A DNA stretch of 42,167 nt, taken from JASDSY01 sp041441465. GTDB lineage: Bacteria; Muiribacteriota; UBA9980. The stretch lies in NCBI GenBank assembly GCA_041441465.1, contig JASDSY010000037.1:1-42167 (forward strand), given 5' to 3'. The notes under the pieces are model-generated. The model did no database searches. It had not been told where the DNA came from and was given only the letters and a program-made list of their open reading frames with translations. How positions within the stretch are numbered: position 1 is the first letter of the stretch; the number at the start of each line of letters is the position of its first letter. Shown here one piece after another: positions 8,650 to 18,027 of this stretch. Both the position numbers and the translations under genes were made by a program.

Positions 8650-8692
8650 AAAAAAAGACGGTTTGGAAGATATGCTTCGAAATCGTCTTTTT
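8650..8692 (+). terminator. Intrinsic terminator
   Basis: AAAAAAGACGGTTT...AAATCGTCTTTTT long stem with an inner GGAAG/CTTC helix and loop ATATG, 28 bp after the stop at 8622, followed by a T-run. A-tract and T-tract make it usable in both directions. Confidence 0.85.
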
Positions 8693-8846
8693 ATTTGTAT
8701 TCTAATTGCTTTGAATAACGCTTAAACAAAAAAAGCTTTTTATTAAAAAATCAGAATAAACAGTTTTGGCAATGTTGATGGCATGTGGCGGAAAATATTT
8801 TTGGTTAAAAACTCCTTTAAAAACTTGATAAAAAACTAAAAAAAGA

Positions 8847-8875
8847 TTGAAAATAATTAGCAGGTATGATAAAAT
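8847..8875 (+). promoter_or_regulatory. Sigma-70-like promoter upstream of tig
   Basis: TTGAAA (8847-8852), 17-bp spacer, TAAAAT (8870-8875), leaving a ~90-nt 5' untranslated region before the tig start. An overlapping TATGAT (8865-8870) is too close to the -35. No heat-shock-type operator was recognised. Confidence 0.5.
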
Positions 8876-8972
8876 AAAGTGTTAAATTATTATTTAAAAA
8901 TTTATTTTAGGTATTTTTAATTTATTAAAAAATTAAATCAAAAATAAAATATAACAAGAGGAGAGTTTTTAA

Positions 8973-10358
8973 ATGTCAGAAATTAAAGGTGCACAGGTTT
9001 TAAACCTTCAAAACGTAGAAAAAGACAAAGTATTGGTAGAAATTCAGGTCCCTGCCGAAAGGGTTAATAAAGCTATCGAAACCGTATACAGGGATATTTC
9101 AAAGAAAATAAGAATTGACGGATTTCGTCCCGGCAAAGCGCCTCGCAAAATAGTTGAAATGCGCGTAGGCAAGGATTATTTTTATGCAGAAGCACAGAAA
9201 GAACTCTTAACTCCTGCTTTTATCGAGGTATTGAACCAGACTAACATCAAACCTCTTTCATCGGAATTGAAAGATGTTTTTATCGAAGAAAATAAACCTA
9301 TGGTTTTCAAAATAGAAATCCAGAAAGAACCTATTTTTGACGTAAAAGAATATGAAGGCATCGAAGTTAAAGGCGCTCCGGTCGAAGTCGCTACGAAAGA
9401 AGTCGATGACAAGATAGAGGAATTAAGGCAGCGTTACGCAAAACTCGAACCGGTTACCGACAGGACCGCTGAAACCGGCGATTTCGCTATGGTTGACTAC
9501 AGAGGTTACATCGGCGAAGTCGAAGCTAAAAGCGTCAAAGGCGACGGCGTTATGATTGAAATCGGCTCTAAAAAAATGATCGCCGGACTCGAAGACGGAA
9601 TAATCGGCATGACTCCTGGTACCGAAAAAGACGTTAACCTTAAATATCCTGAAAATTATCATAATTCGGAATATGCGGGTAAAGATGTCCGTTTCCATAT
9701 AGTTTTAAAAGAATTAAAAAAGAAAACCCTGCCAGAATTGAATGACGATTTCGCGAAACGCCTCGGTGAATTCAATACATTCGAAGAACTAAAAAGCGAC
9801 GTTCTCAAAAAACTAACGGAATCGAAGGAAGAGCATCAGAAAATGCACTTCAAAGAACAGATGTGCGAGCATTTAATCGCTAAAAATCCGCAGATAGAAG
9901 TTTCTGAAATAATGGTCGACAAGGAGCTCGACAGGATAATAAACAATTATGAATTGCAGTTCATGTATAGAAGAATGGACCTGCATTCATATCTTAAATC
10001 AATCGGCCAGTCGCTCGAAGATTTCCGCCAGCACCACCGCGACGCCGCAGTAAGAAACGTTAAGATCTCGACTCTGCTTTCATCGATAGCCGAACATGAA
10101 AAAATAACCTCGTCGGAAGAGGAAGTAACGTCGAAAATACAGCAGACGGCTCTTTCGGTAGGACGCCCTTATGCAGATGTTCGTAAACATCTTGAGGAAG
10201 AAGGCAACCTCATATACATGAAAGAAGAGATCGTACACCAGAAAGTATTTGATGTTCTTATATCGAGAGCTAAAATAACGATCGACCCTGATTATAAATG
10301 CGAACACGAGCACAGCCACGATGAAGATTCGGAACACGAACACAGCCATGAAGCTTAA
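8973..10358 (+). CDS. tig: Trigger factor, ribosome-associated chaperone/PPIase, with His-rich tail
   Basis: 461 aa, close to the family norm. The N-terminal ribosome-binding domain contains the signature GFRPGKAPRKIVEMRVG (about residues 50-66). The FKBP-type PPIase domain lies around 160-245 (GDFAMVDYRGYI, MIAGLEDGIIGM, FHIVLKELKKK), followed by the helical chaperone arms. The last ~19 residues are an unusual His/Glu/Asp tail with repeated EHSH/EHEH motifs that could bind metal; the core family lacks this. Start ATG has AGAGGAGAG upstream. It precedes clpP and clpX in the common bacterial order tig-clpP-clpX. A hairpin at 10381 separates it from clpP, so protease and chaperone levels can be set apart. 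Confidence 0.97.
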   Translation: MSEIKGAQVLNLQNVEKDKVLVEIQVPAERVNKAIETVYRDISKKIRIDGFRPGKAPRKIVEMRVGKDYFYAEAQKELLTPAFIEVLNQTNIKPLSSELKDVFIEENKPMVFKIEIQKEPIFDVKEYEGIEVKGAPVEVATKEVDDKIEELRQRYAKLEPVTDRTAETGDFAMVDYRGYIGEVEAKSVKGDGVMIEIGSKKMIAGLEDGIIGMTPGTEKDVNLKYPENYHNSEYAGKDVRFHIVLKELKKKTLPELNDDFAKRLGEFNTFEELKSDVLKKLTESKEEHQKMHFKEQMCEHLIAKNPQIEVSEIMVDKELDRIINNYELQFMYRRMDLHSYLKSIGQSLEDFRQHHRDAAVRNVKISTLLSSIAEHEKITSSEEEVTSKIQQTALSVGRPYADVRKHLEEEGNLIYMKEEIVHQKVFDVLISRAKITIDPDYKCEHEHSHDEDSEHEHSHEA

Positions 10359-10380
10359 AAAATAAAAATTATAATTAGAA

Positions 10381-10414
10381 GGCGAGGGTTATTTATTGAT
10401 CCTCGCCGGCTTTT
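10381..10414 (+). terminator. Terminator between tig and clpP
   Basis: GGCGAGG / CCTCGCC stem (10381-10387 with 10401-10407), then GGCTTTT. It sits 23 bp after the tig stop. The T-tract is moderate, so some read-through into clpPX is likely. Confidence 0.7.
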
Positions 10415-10532
10415 ATTAATTATAGACGGGCCGGCTTCGATAAAATTAAGAAAAATTATTTATAAGTCGATATCTTTATAGTTCATTTATTATTAGTGAT
10501 ATCGTTAAAAGTTTATTAGGAGGTACCTCATA

Positions 10533-11135
10533 GTGTTAGTTCCAATGGTAATAGAAACCTCGTCCAAGGGCGAGCGCGCGTATGATATTTACTCAAGGCT
10601 TTTAAAAGACAGGATAGTTTTTATAGGCTCTGAAATTGAAGACTATAGCGCTAATCTCATTATAGCGCAGATGCTATTCTTAGAAGCCGAAGATCCTGAT
10701 AAAGATATAAACGTATATATAAACAGCCCGGGCGGCGTTGTGACATCAGGCCTTGCGATTTATGATACCATGAACGTAATCAGGCCGGACGTTTCCACGA
10801 TTTGCTGCGGCCAGGCAGCCTCCATGGGTGCTGTATTGCTTTGCGCCGGCACCAAAGGCAAAAGACTCGCGCTTCCTAATGCGAGAATAATGATTCACCA
10901 GCCTCTCGGCGGCGCTCAGGGACCGGCCACCGATATCGAGATACAGGCCAAAGAAATACTTGGCATAAAAGAAAAATTAAACCATATCCTTTCGAAACAC
11001 AGCGGCCAGCCTTATGAAAAAGTCTGCCAGGATACCGAAAGGGACAATTTCATGGCGGCGCAGAAAGCGCTCGAATATGGTTTGATCGACAGGGTGCTCG
11101 AACAGAGGCCGAAAGTGAAAAAAGAGGAGGAGTAA
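10533..11135 (+). CDS. clpP: ATP-dependent Clp protease proteolytic subunit ClpP
   Basis: 200 aa serine peptidase (family S14) that forms the tetradecameric chamber used by ClpX. The catalytic triad is visible: Ser97 in GQAASMGA, His122 in RIMIHQPLGG and Asp171 in DTERDN. The start is GTG at 10533 with TAGGAGGTA at 10518-10525, ideal spacing. The short N-terminal region (MLVPMVIETSSKGERAYDIY) fits the axial-loop segment of canonical ClpP. Only 5 bp separate its stop from clpX, so the two are co-translated. Confidence 0.98.
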   Translation: MLVPMVIETSSKGERAYDIYSRLLKDRIVFIGSEIEDYSANLIIAQMLFLEAEDPDKDINVYINSPGGVVTSGLAIYDTMNVIRPDVSTICCGQAASMGAVLLCAGTKGKRLALPNARIMIHQPLGGAQGPATDIEIQAKEILGIKEKLNHILSKHSGQPYEKVCQDTERDNFMAAQKALEYGLIDRVLEQRPKVKKEEE

Positions 11136-11140
11136 CCTCA

Positions 11141-12418
11141 ATGGTATTTGGCTCGAATAAAGCTGTAAAAAATTGCTCTTTTTGCGGTAAAACGCAAAAT
11201 ATGGCACGTAAACTTATCGAAGGGCCTAATGTTTATATTTGTGATGAATGTATAAGACTCTGTTACAATATTTTAAATGAACAGCCGGACGAAAAGAATG
11301 ACGCCGCGCGTGATAAAAACGGCCTCATAAAGCCGCGTGAAATTCATAAAACCCTAGACCAGTATGTTATCGGCCAGGACCGCGCTAAAAAAATCCTTTC
11401 AGTCGCGGTTTATAACCACTATAAAAGGATACGCGATAAAGAACGCGGTGTCGCAGCCGATGAAGTGGAATTGCAAAAAAGCAATATCCTTCTTATAGGC
11501 CCGACGGGTACCGGAAAGACCTTGCTGGCTCAGACTCTTGCCAGGCTTCTGGATGTGCCGTTCGCTATCGCAGACGCCACTACCCTTACCGAAGCCGGCT
11601 ATGTCGGCGAAGATGTCGAGAATATACTCCTGCGCTTGATTCAGAATGCCGATTACGACATTCAAAAGGCGCAGCAGGGTATTATTTATATCGATGAAAT
11701 CGATAAAATCGCCAGAAAAAGCGAAAATATGTCGATTACTCGAGACGTATCGGGCGAAGGCGTGCAGCAGGCGCTCCTTAAAATTCTGGAAGGCACGGTT
11801 GCTAACGTCCCACCGTACGGCGGACGCAAGCATCCGAATCAGGACCTGATTCAAATTGATACTTCAAATATATTGTTCATCTGCGGCGGCGCTTTCGATG
11901 CGCTCGATAAAATGATAGAAACGCGCGTTTCGACAAAAGTCATGGGTTTCGGAGCAGATGTCAAGAGCAAAGTGAACCGCGATGTCGGAATGCTCCTTGA
12001 ACACTTAATGCCGGAAGACCTTTTAAGATACGGCATGATACCCGAATTCATAGGCCGTCTTCCCGTTATTGCTACGCTTCACTCGCTTGACGAAAAGGCG
12101 CTCATGGAAATCCTTGTAAAACCTAAAAATGCGATATGCAAGCAGTATAAAAAAATTCTTCGCATGGAGGATGTCGAACTTCAGTTCACCGATGACGCGC
12201 TTCATGCTATCGCTAAAGCCGCAATTGACCGCAAATCTGGAGCCCGCGGCCTGCGCGCGATAATCGAGAACCTCATGCTCGATATTATGTATAATGTTCC
12301 TAATCAGAACAATAAAATTAAAAAAATCATAATAAATAAAAATGTCGTTGAAAATAAGGAAGAGCCTCAAAAGCTTACAGACGGCGAAATAGCCTGCGAG
12401 TATGCTCAGAGCGCTTAA
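11141..12418 (+). CDS. clpX: ClpX AAA+ unfoldase of the ClpXP protease
   Basis: 425 aa. The N-terminal C4 zinc-binding domain uses Cys12, Cys15, Cys34 and Cys37. The AAA+ module follows, with Walker A GPTGTGKT, Walker B IIYIDEIDKI, the RKH pore loop in PYGGRKHP, and sensor 2 in KSGARGLRAIIE. The ClpP-docking (I/L/M)GF loop appears as VMGFGAD. Start ATG has AGGAGGAG just upstream, inside the clpP stop region. clpX is the last gene of the unit, with a strong terminator at 12493. lon, often next in other genomes, is absent; a surface-protein operon follows instead. Confidence 0.98.
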   Translation: MVFGSNKAVKNCSFCGKTQNMARKLIEGPNVYICDECIRLCYNILNEQPDEKNDAARDKNGLIKPREIHKTLDQYVIGQDRAKKILSVAVYNHYKRIRDKERGVAADEVELQKSNILLIGPTGTGKTLLAQTLARLLDVPFAIADATTLTEAGYVGEDVENILLRLIQNADYDIQKAQQGIIYIDEIDKIARKSENMSITRDVSGEGVQQALLKILEGTVANVPPYGGRKHPNQDLIQIDTSNILFICGGAFDALDKMIETRVSTKVMGFGADVKSKVNRDVGMLLEHLMPEDLLRYGMIPEFIGRLPVIATLHSLDEKALMEILVKPKNAICKQYKKILRMEDVELQFTDDALHAIAKAAIDRKSGARGLRAIIENLMLDIMYNVPNQNNKIKKIIINKNVVENKEEPQKLTDGEIACEYAQSA

Positions 12419-12492
12419 AATTTTTTCAAATTTGACTTTTGCCGGGCCTGAAATCTGACCCAATAATTGCTGATAATTTAATATTAGTATAG

Positions 12493-12537
12493 AAAACCGG
12501 AATCGATTACATTTTATGTGATCGGTTCCGGTTTTTT
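12493..12537 (+). terminator. Strong terminator of the clpPX unit
   Basis: AAAACCGGAATCGATTACAT pairs with ATGTGATCGGTTCCGGTTTT almost end to end, followed by a TTTTTT run. Confidence 0.92.
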
Positions 12538-12675
12538 ACTTATAAATCTTTTTAATTTTTTGCCGAAAAGTAAAAGTGAATTAAAGTATAAGATGTTTTA
12601 TAAAATTATAAACGGCAAATAAACATATCTGAATATGAAGGGCGCAGCAGCTTTTCATTTAAAAGGAGACATGAC

Positions 12676-14682
12676 GTGCAGGTTATTGAAACGACAGAAA
12701 ATTATAAAGAAAGAATAGCTATGGAAAATTTAAAATATTTATTTATTTTAATTTTATTTTTACTTTTGCTGATTTTTGATATTACAAAGGCCAGCGCGCA
12801 GCAGGCAGACGCCGCTAACAAGGCGTATCCTGCGGGCTGGAGCTCCGATCTTATGGTTTCTTATAGAGCCATAAACGCATTTCATCCTGAAGGTATTACC
12901 GATACCAAGGGCAATGTTCATATCGTATGGGACGATAATGACGACGACATATATTACGCGCAGGTCGACGAGTCCGGCTCTACGGTTGTCGCTCAAAAAC
13001 CGCTTACCCAGGTTGCTTATAAAGACGGCAAGCCATCTAATTATCCGTCCATCGCATCTGATCGTTACGGCGATTTGTGGGTATTCTGGCAGGACAACAG
13101 AAACGGAGTTTATGAAATTTATTATACGCGCTCAACTGATAACGGGCGTACCTGGGCGCAGGAAACATGCTTAACGCAGCTTGACGGCGCGCAGTCGCAG
13201 CATCCTCGGGCATCCGCTAAGTTCTATGGTGAATCGGGCAGGGTGTACGTAACGTGGCAGGACCGCAGAAACGGCAATATGGAAGTTTTTTTGCGAATGA
13301 TTAACTATGATACGATGGGCAATATTCAAAATATAGCTCCGTTAAATTCTAACGATATACAGGTTACGCCGACTGACGGCTATGAATCGACGCATCCTGA
13401 TATTCATTGTTATAAGGATTGGATATTTATCGGATGGAACGATTTAAGAAATGGCGTTAATGAAGTATATTTTAAAAAGAGTAATGATATAGGCCAGACC
13501 TTTTCGGCGGAAATACTGATTTCGGATAATGACGGCTATGCTTCGGAGCGGCCGAGAATATGGGCAAACGAATCGGGTATCGGGATCGTATGGAACGATT
13601 TGCGCGAAAATAACTTCGAAGTGTATTTTAAAGTGCTGGAGCATAATTTAATTACTTCGAAAACTATTGTCGCGACAAAGCGGCTTTCAAAGAAAGACGT
13701 TTATGACTCGGCAAATCCAAGCATCGTTTCAGATAACAAAAACATATACATTGTCTGGGAAGATGCGGCAAACGGCACTAAAAAGGAAATTTTTTACGTC
13801 CAGTCGTCCGACCAGGGAAAAACCTTTACTCCTTCTATAGTTCTTACGGGTTACGCTTCCTTCGGTTATTCTGAAGAATCAATATTCCCTAAAGTCATGA
13901 CTAATAATCAAAACGTCCATCTGGCCTGGTCGCGTAAGTATTCGAATAACTATGATATTTTTTATAAAGGCACTCTGGTTAAGCTGTTGTCGACGGATCC
14001 TGCAATGAACAGCGTCAATGCTGCTACCAATACGGCTATTACGATGGAGTTTTCGAAAATGATGAACGCCGCGACGCTGCAAAACGCCATTACGGTACTT
14101 GGCGAAACCCAGGTAGTGACCGGTACTCTGTCATATTTGAACTATGACACTCCGACCGCGACGGTTTCTAAAATCAGGTTTACGCCGGGTGCACAATTAA
14201 ATCAGAACCAGACTTATACCGTGCGAATTGCTACAAGCGCCAAGGATAAAAACGGCAACGCCATGATCGGCAACGCAATGGGCGGTTTTGACGGAATCAA
14301 CCAGAATGATTTTATATGGTCATTTGCTACCGGCGCCGCGAGCAAGCCTAAATCCCTGTTAAGAAATATAGTTAATTCGCCTAATCCTTTTAATTATATA
14401 ACTAATCCTCCGGGAACGTATTTTAATTACTCGATCGATACCGAGCAGACCATCGGCGATGTTGAAATTAAAATTTATGCGATGTCGGGCCGGCTTATAA
14501 AGACTATTGATATGGGCAGTAATCTCCACGGGCTTAACAGGCAATACTGGGACGGCCTTGATGAATCTGGAAATAAGCTCGCTAACGGCGTTTATTTATA
14601 CAAGATAAAAGTGAATATCGGTTCGGACGAATATACGGCGCGCGGCAAGTTGATTGTAATGAGTGAAAAAAATCTTAACTAA
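12676..14682 (+). CDS. Secreted BNR-like propeller protein with Big_5 and FlgD/T9SS-like C-terminal domain
   Basis: 668 aa. Residues ~45-420 hold six or seven sialidase-like blades repeating hydrophobic-W-x-D-x-R-N-G (LWVFWQDNRNGVYEIYY, VYVTWQDRRNG, IFIGWNDLRNG, IGIVWNDLREN, IYIVWEDAANG), some with Asp-box turns (STDNGRTW, SSDQGKTF). Residues ~425-555 match an SbsA-type Big_5 Ig fold (DPAMNSVNAATNTAITMEFS ... IWSFATG). Residues ~560-668 match the FlgD Ig/type-IX sorting-like fold (NSPNPFNY, VEIKIYAMSGRLI, YWDGLDESGNKLANGVYLYK). It is probably exported and surface-attached. The start is GTG at 12676 with AAAGGAG at 8 nt; the internal ATG at 12721 also leads straight into the signal peptide but has a poor ribosome site. 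It is followed after 69 bp by the PorV-like gene. Confidence 0.82.
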   Translation: MQVIETTENYKERIAMENLKYLFILILFLLLLIFDITKASAQQADAANKAYPAGWSSDLMVSYRAINAFHPEGITDTKGNVHIVWDDNDDDIYYAQVDESGSTVVAQKPLTQVAYKDGKPSNYPSIASDRYGDLWVFWQDNRNGVYEIYYTRSTDNGRTWAQETCLTQLDGAQSQHPRASAKFYGESGRVYVTWQDRRNGNMEVFLRMINYDTMGNIQNIAPLNSNDIQVTPTDGYESTHPDIHCYKDWIFIGWNDLRNGVNEVYFKKSNDIGQTFSAEILISDNDGYASERPRIWANESGIGIVWNDLRENNFEVYFKVLEHNLITSKTIVATKRLSKKDVYDSANPSIVSDNKNIYIVWEDAANGTKKEIFYVQSSDQGKTFTPSIVLTGYASFGYSEESIFPKVMTNNQNVHLAWSRKYSNNYDIFYKGTLVKLLSTDPAMNSVNAATNTAITMEFSKMMNAATLQNAITVLGETQVVTGTLSYLNYDTPTATVSKIRFTPGAQLNQNQTYTVRIATSAKDKNGNAMIGNAMGGFDGINQNDFIWSFATGAASKPKSLLRNIVNSPNPFNYITNPPGTYFNYSIDTEQTIGDVEIKIYAMSGRLIKTIDMGSNLHGLNRQYWDGLDESGNKLANGVYLYKIKVNIGSDEYTARGKLIVMSEKNLN

Positions 14683-14751
14683 ATAAAAAAATCAGGATAA
14701 AATTTTTATTAAATTTATGGAATCAGCCGATAGATAGAAAGAGGTATTTAT

Positions 14752-16698
14752 ATGGTGAGAACAAAAAATAAAAGTCCAAATAATATTTTTAAACGGCGCC
14801 CTTTGTCTAAGACATCGTTTTTATTGATGGCTTCAATGGCGTTGACGCTCGTTTTCAGCTTTCTATCCATAAATACGGCTTATGCATACTCCAATCCTGA
14901 TTTCTTTTTGAAACAGGGTATCGGCGCGCGGCAGCTTGGAATGGGCAATACTGGCACGGCAGTCGCCGATGACGCTTCCGCCGTATTTTTCAATCCGGCC
15001 GGCCTTGCCTATTTAAAAAATTTCGAATTGACTTCGATGCATTCTGAAGTTAAAGATTATGAGTTGAAACTTGATTATATGAACCTGGTAATACCTGTAA
15101 TTCACGGCCGCGTGCTGGCAGTTTCGGGAGCCATTTTGAAAACGGACCAGATTCCTATCACAAAAGACATAATTCCTAATATCGTAAATTACGCGGAAGA
15201 TAAAGAACAGGTCGCTATGGTTTCTTACGGCCACAGAATTTCAAATCATGCCGCTTTCGGATTGACCGTTAAAGATATAAGGCAGACGCTTTATAACAGG
15301 GAAGCAAAGGGCAATGAGGCGGATTTCGGATTGCTTTATAAACCGTCGAAGGCTATAAGCTTCGGACTAAATATCCAGGACGCGCTTCCTAGTGAAATAA
15401 AATGGGATACCGGCGTGTCCGATGATATCCCTTATACCATAAGGGGCGGTATTGCGGTCAGGATGCATGACTGGGGTTCGCTTTTAACTCTTGACGTTGA
15501 TAAGGTAAAAGAACGTGACATAAAATACAATGGCGGCTGGGAATATCAATTTAATGAAACTTTGATAGGCCGCGTCGGTATTAACGACGGAAGCGGCACC
15601 GCTGGTTTTTCATTGGTCCGCGGCGGCTGGCGTTTTGACTATGCCTATATGAAAGGTGATCTCGGCGATATGCAGCGCTTTTCAGGAACGGCGCGTTTCG
15701 GCTCATATTTATTTGAAAATTTATGGAGAAAATACAAACGTCCTCAGACTCCGCAGTGCGGCGTAATGCAGATTCAGAATAACGCTAAGTGCGATAAGCT
15801 CGCGATTGTAAACGGCCAGAACCCGAATTCAAGGATTTCGAGTTATCCTCTCGCTTCTGCGCGCTCTAACGCTCAGGCTGCCCAGTCTGATTGCGTTGAG
15901 TGCAATTCGAAATCCGGTTCGAGCTCTTCGCACAGCTCTCATTCAGGTTCGAGAAGCCAGAGCCAGAACGTAAAAATGGCGGGCGGCGTGATGACTCCGC
16001 AGCCTGACATAAATAAAGTTCTTGCGAAAGATGATTCTCCGATCGTTCAGGTGCCGCGCGCAGCAGGCGCTAAAATGCCGGACGAGAAAATCAGGGAAGG
16101 CAATAAGCTTGTTCTGGCAGGCCGCTATGACGAAGCTGTTAAGGCATACCGCGAAGCGCTTAATATGAAACCTAATCTGGAGGAAGCGCACGTAAAACTG
16201 GCAGGAATTTATCAATATCAAAAACTTTACGGCGAAGCTATCGAAGAATACAAGGATGCTATTGCCATTAATCCTGTAAATCCTGATAATTATATAAGCA
16301 TATCGTCGCTTTATGCAAAAATAGGTGAATTCGATAAAGCTCAGGAAGCTTGTGAAATCGTAGTAAGAATGGCTCCGGGCACTACTAAAGCGAAAATAGC
16401 ACAAAACCTATATGAAACCTTCAAAAGACAGGCAGCTCCTAAAGACGATAAAATGGTTCTGAAAGCCGCTAATATCCAGGAATTGAACTTTGAAGAATCG
16501 AATAACGCAGGTACGCTGAATATTGATTCATCCGATGACGACCAGCCGATAAAGAAATCGACTTCCAAATCGAAGAAATCATCTTCGAAGAGCGGTAAGA
16601 AAAAATCTTCCTCATCTTCAAGTAAAAAAACTGCTTCGACCGCCAAAAGCACCAAGACGGATAGCGGCAATACCGAATTGAAAAATTTGCTTGATTAA
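14752..16698 (+). CDS. PorV/UPF0164-like outer-membrane barrel fused to TPRs and a Lys/Ser tail
   Basis: 648 aa. A long signal peptide (core near residues 22-46, ending ...NTAYAYS) is followed by the PorV/PorQ family entry motif FLKQGIGARQLGMGNTGTAV and DDASAVFFNPAGLAYL. Beta-rich sequence continues to about residue 331. Residues ~335-440 are a Ser-rich linker. TPR units occupy ~444-560 (IREGNKLVLAGRYDEAVKAY, LAGIYQYQKLYGEAIEEY, ISSLYAKIGEFDKAQEAC). The tail from ~600 is almost only Lys, Ser and Thr. PorV proteins act as outer-membrane shuttles for type-IX-like cargo. Pairing with an upstream protein that carries an Ig-like C-terminal domain supports a joint export or attachment role, which is inference. 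Start ATG has AAAGAGG. Confidence 0.85.
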   Translation: MVRTKNKSPNNIFKRRPLSKTSFLLMASMALTLVFSFLSINTAYAYSNPDFFLKQGIGARQLGMGNTGTAVADDASAVFFNPAGLAYLKNFELTSMHSEVKDYELKLDYMNLVIPVIHGRVLAVSGAILKTDQIPITKDIIPNIVNYAEDKEQVAMVSYGHRISNHAAFGLTVKDIRQTLYNREAKGNEADFGLLYKPSKAISFGLNIQDALPSEIKWDTGVSDDIPYTIRGGIAVRMHDWGSLLTLDVDKVKERDIKYNGGWEYQFNETLIGRVGINDGSGTAGFSLVRGGWRFDYAYMKGDLGDMQRFSGTARFGSYLFENLWRKYKRPQTPQCGVMQIQNNAKCDKLAIVNGQNPNSRISSYPLASARSNAQAAQSDCVECNSKSGSSSSHSSHSGSRSQSQNVKMAGGVMTPQPDINKVLAKDDSPIVQVPRAAGAKMPDEKIREGNKLVLAGRYDEAVKAYREALNMKPNLEEAHVKLAGIYQYQKLYGEAIEEYKDAIAINPVNPDNYISISSLYAKIGEFDKAQEACEIVVRMAPGTTKAKIAQNLYETFKRQAAPKDDKMVLKAANIQELNFEESNNAGTLNIDSSDDDQPIKKSTSKSKKSSSKSGKKKSSSSSSKKTASTAKSTKTDSGNTELKNLLD

Positions 16699-16733
16699 TA
16701 GATAAAAAACATAAGTAAAAAATAATGTGAAAT

Positions 16734-16774
16734 AAAAATGACTGCCTGAAAAATATTCTCGGACAGCCATTTTT
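16734..16774. terminator. Bidirectional terminator between convergent operons
   Basis: AAAAATG-A-CTG pairs with CAG-C-CATTTTT, with extra CTGA/TCGG pairing inside. T-tracts occur on both strands. It ends the PorV operon (+) and the NUDIX/membrane-protein operon (-). Confidence 0.8.
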
Positions 16775-16840
16775 ATTTATATTTACCTTAAAAAAATTGA
16801 ATTTAAACGAATATTCAAATTGTAAATATAATTCACCATT

Positions 16841-17617
16841 TTATTTTGATTTGTCTTTATTATCTTTGCTTGCAAGTTCTTTTCTGGCTTTATCGATTGC
16901 GGTCTGGATTTCGGCCGAATTTACGTCGTCGCAATATACCACTATGTCGCTGAACTTGCCGCCGCGGACATAAAAATTGTGAGGAGTTTCCTCTAATTTG
17001 CATATATTGGTCAGCCTGTAATTATTGGTAGTTTTAGATGTCAGCATTTTTTGACCGAATTGCATTTTAAATTTTTGTGTCTGGTTTAAATATATGTAAA
17101 CTTCGGAGCTCTGGTCAAATACATGATCGGGGAATGTTTTAAGCGCAATTTCCGATGTGGCCGGCAGGTTTTTGCGTGCATTTTCCAGAGCGTCCATTAT
17201 GTTTAATAACCGTTCGCTGCAGATTACTTTGTTAAATTCACGCGGGTCTTTGCCGAATGCGAAAGTTTTATTATCGACAAGCGAATAGATATGGTTGGCC
17301 GAGAATATGCTCAATAAAAATGCTGCGATTATAAAAATCAATCCGGCCGAATGGCTTTTGAATAGCATTGCGAAAAACAGTAAAATAGGATGCATAGCTA
17401 TAAAAACCAGGAATAATATGCCGGGTACTCCGTAATCTGCCTTGGGGCACAATACAAATGCGAAGATAGATATAAGCTGCGCAAGCGATAGCGCTGCGCT
17501 CATGAAAAAATTTATGAAAAACGGCTTCTTAAAACTAAAATTTTTGTGGTCTATGGAAAAATATAAAATCGCGCAGTAGGCGAAAAATAAGACCGCGAGT
17601 ATTTTTAAATCAACCAT
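16841..17617 (-). CDS. Membrane protein of unknown function
   Basis: 258 aa, not recognised. The N-terminal ~125 residues contain four or five hydrophobic segments (MVDLKILAVLFFAYCAILYF; FFMSAALSLAQLISIFAFVL; GILFLVFIAMHPILLFFAML; GLIFIIAAFLLSIFS). The rest is a soluble domain with no motif I can name, ending in a charged helix rich in Lys/Asp/Glu. The start ATG overlaps the stop of the upstream NUDIX gene by one base (TAATG), so translation is coupled. Such tight coupling suggests co-regulation but not a shared function. Confidence 0.75.
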   Translation of the reverse strand: MVDLKILAVLFFAYCAILYFSIDHKNFSFKKPFFINFFMSAALSLAQLISIFAFVLCPKADYGVPGILFLVFIAMHPILLFFAMLFKSHSAGLIFIIAAFLLSIFSANHIYSLVDNKTFAFGKDPREFNKVICSERLLNIMDALENARKNLPATSEIALKTFPDHVFDQSSEVYIYLNQTQKFKMQFGQKMLTSKTTNNYRLTNICKLEETPHNFYVRGGKFSDIVVYCDDVNSAEIQTAIDKARKELASKDNKDKSK

Positions 17618-18027
17618 TATATAACCAATCCTCTTTCTAATAATTCGTCAACCAGGGGAATATCCGCCGGAGCAAGCTTTACATCGTTTTCACGGATAGC
17701 GCGCGCCTTAAAAAAACCGAAATCTGCGCAGTCAATAGTCTTGGGCGCGCCAGATAAAATTTTGCAGAAATACGCCATAAGCAATATTCGTTTATTTGAA
17801 TATTCCCAATAAATGAAATTAAACGGCCTGTATGCGTCGATTTTCATGCCGAGTTCTTCGCTTATTTCACGTTCGAGGCATTTATCCGGCTTTTCGTAAT
17901 GTTCGATCTTGCCTCCCGGAAGTTCCCATAAATCTCCCTGATCGTCGCTTTTTTTACGCCTGGCAAGGAACAATTTCTTTTTTTCGTTTATTATGACGGC
18001 CGCGGTTACTAAAATGGGCAACGGCAT
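17617..18027 (-). CDS. NUDIX hydrolase, MutT-like
   Basis: 136 aa, normal for a single-domain NUDIX pyrophosphohydrolase. The NUDIX box is complete: G39-x5-E45-x7-R53-E54-x2-E57-E58-L59-G60, preceded by LWELPGG. The N-terminus (LVTAAVIINEKKKLFLARRK) is typical of MutT/8-oxo-dGTP or CTP-type sanitising enzymes that cleave nucleoside diphosphate derivatives. The substrate cannot be decided from the motif. The start ATG at 18027 has AAAGGAGCG at good spacing. It is first gene of a two-gene unit with the membrane protein. Confidence 0.9.
   Translation of the reverse strand: MPLPILVTAAVIINEKKKLFLARRKKSDDQGDLWELPGGKIEHYEKPDKCLEREISEELGMKIDAYRPFNFIYWEYSNKRILLMAYFCKILSGAPKTIDCADFGFFKARAIRENDVKLAPADIPLVDELLERGLVI

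Noticed and set aside
11399..11854. 151-codon open frame antisense to clpX
   Set aside because: Covers the AAA+ core of clpX; codon-bias shadow.
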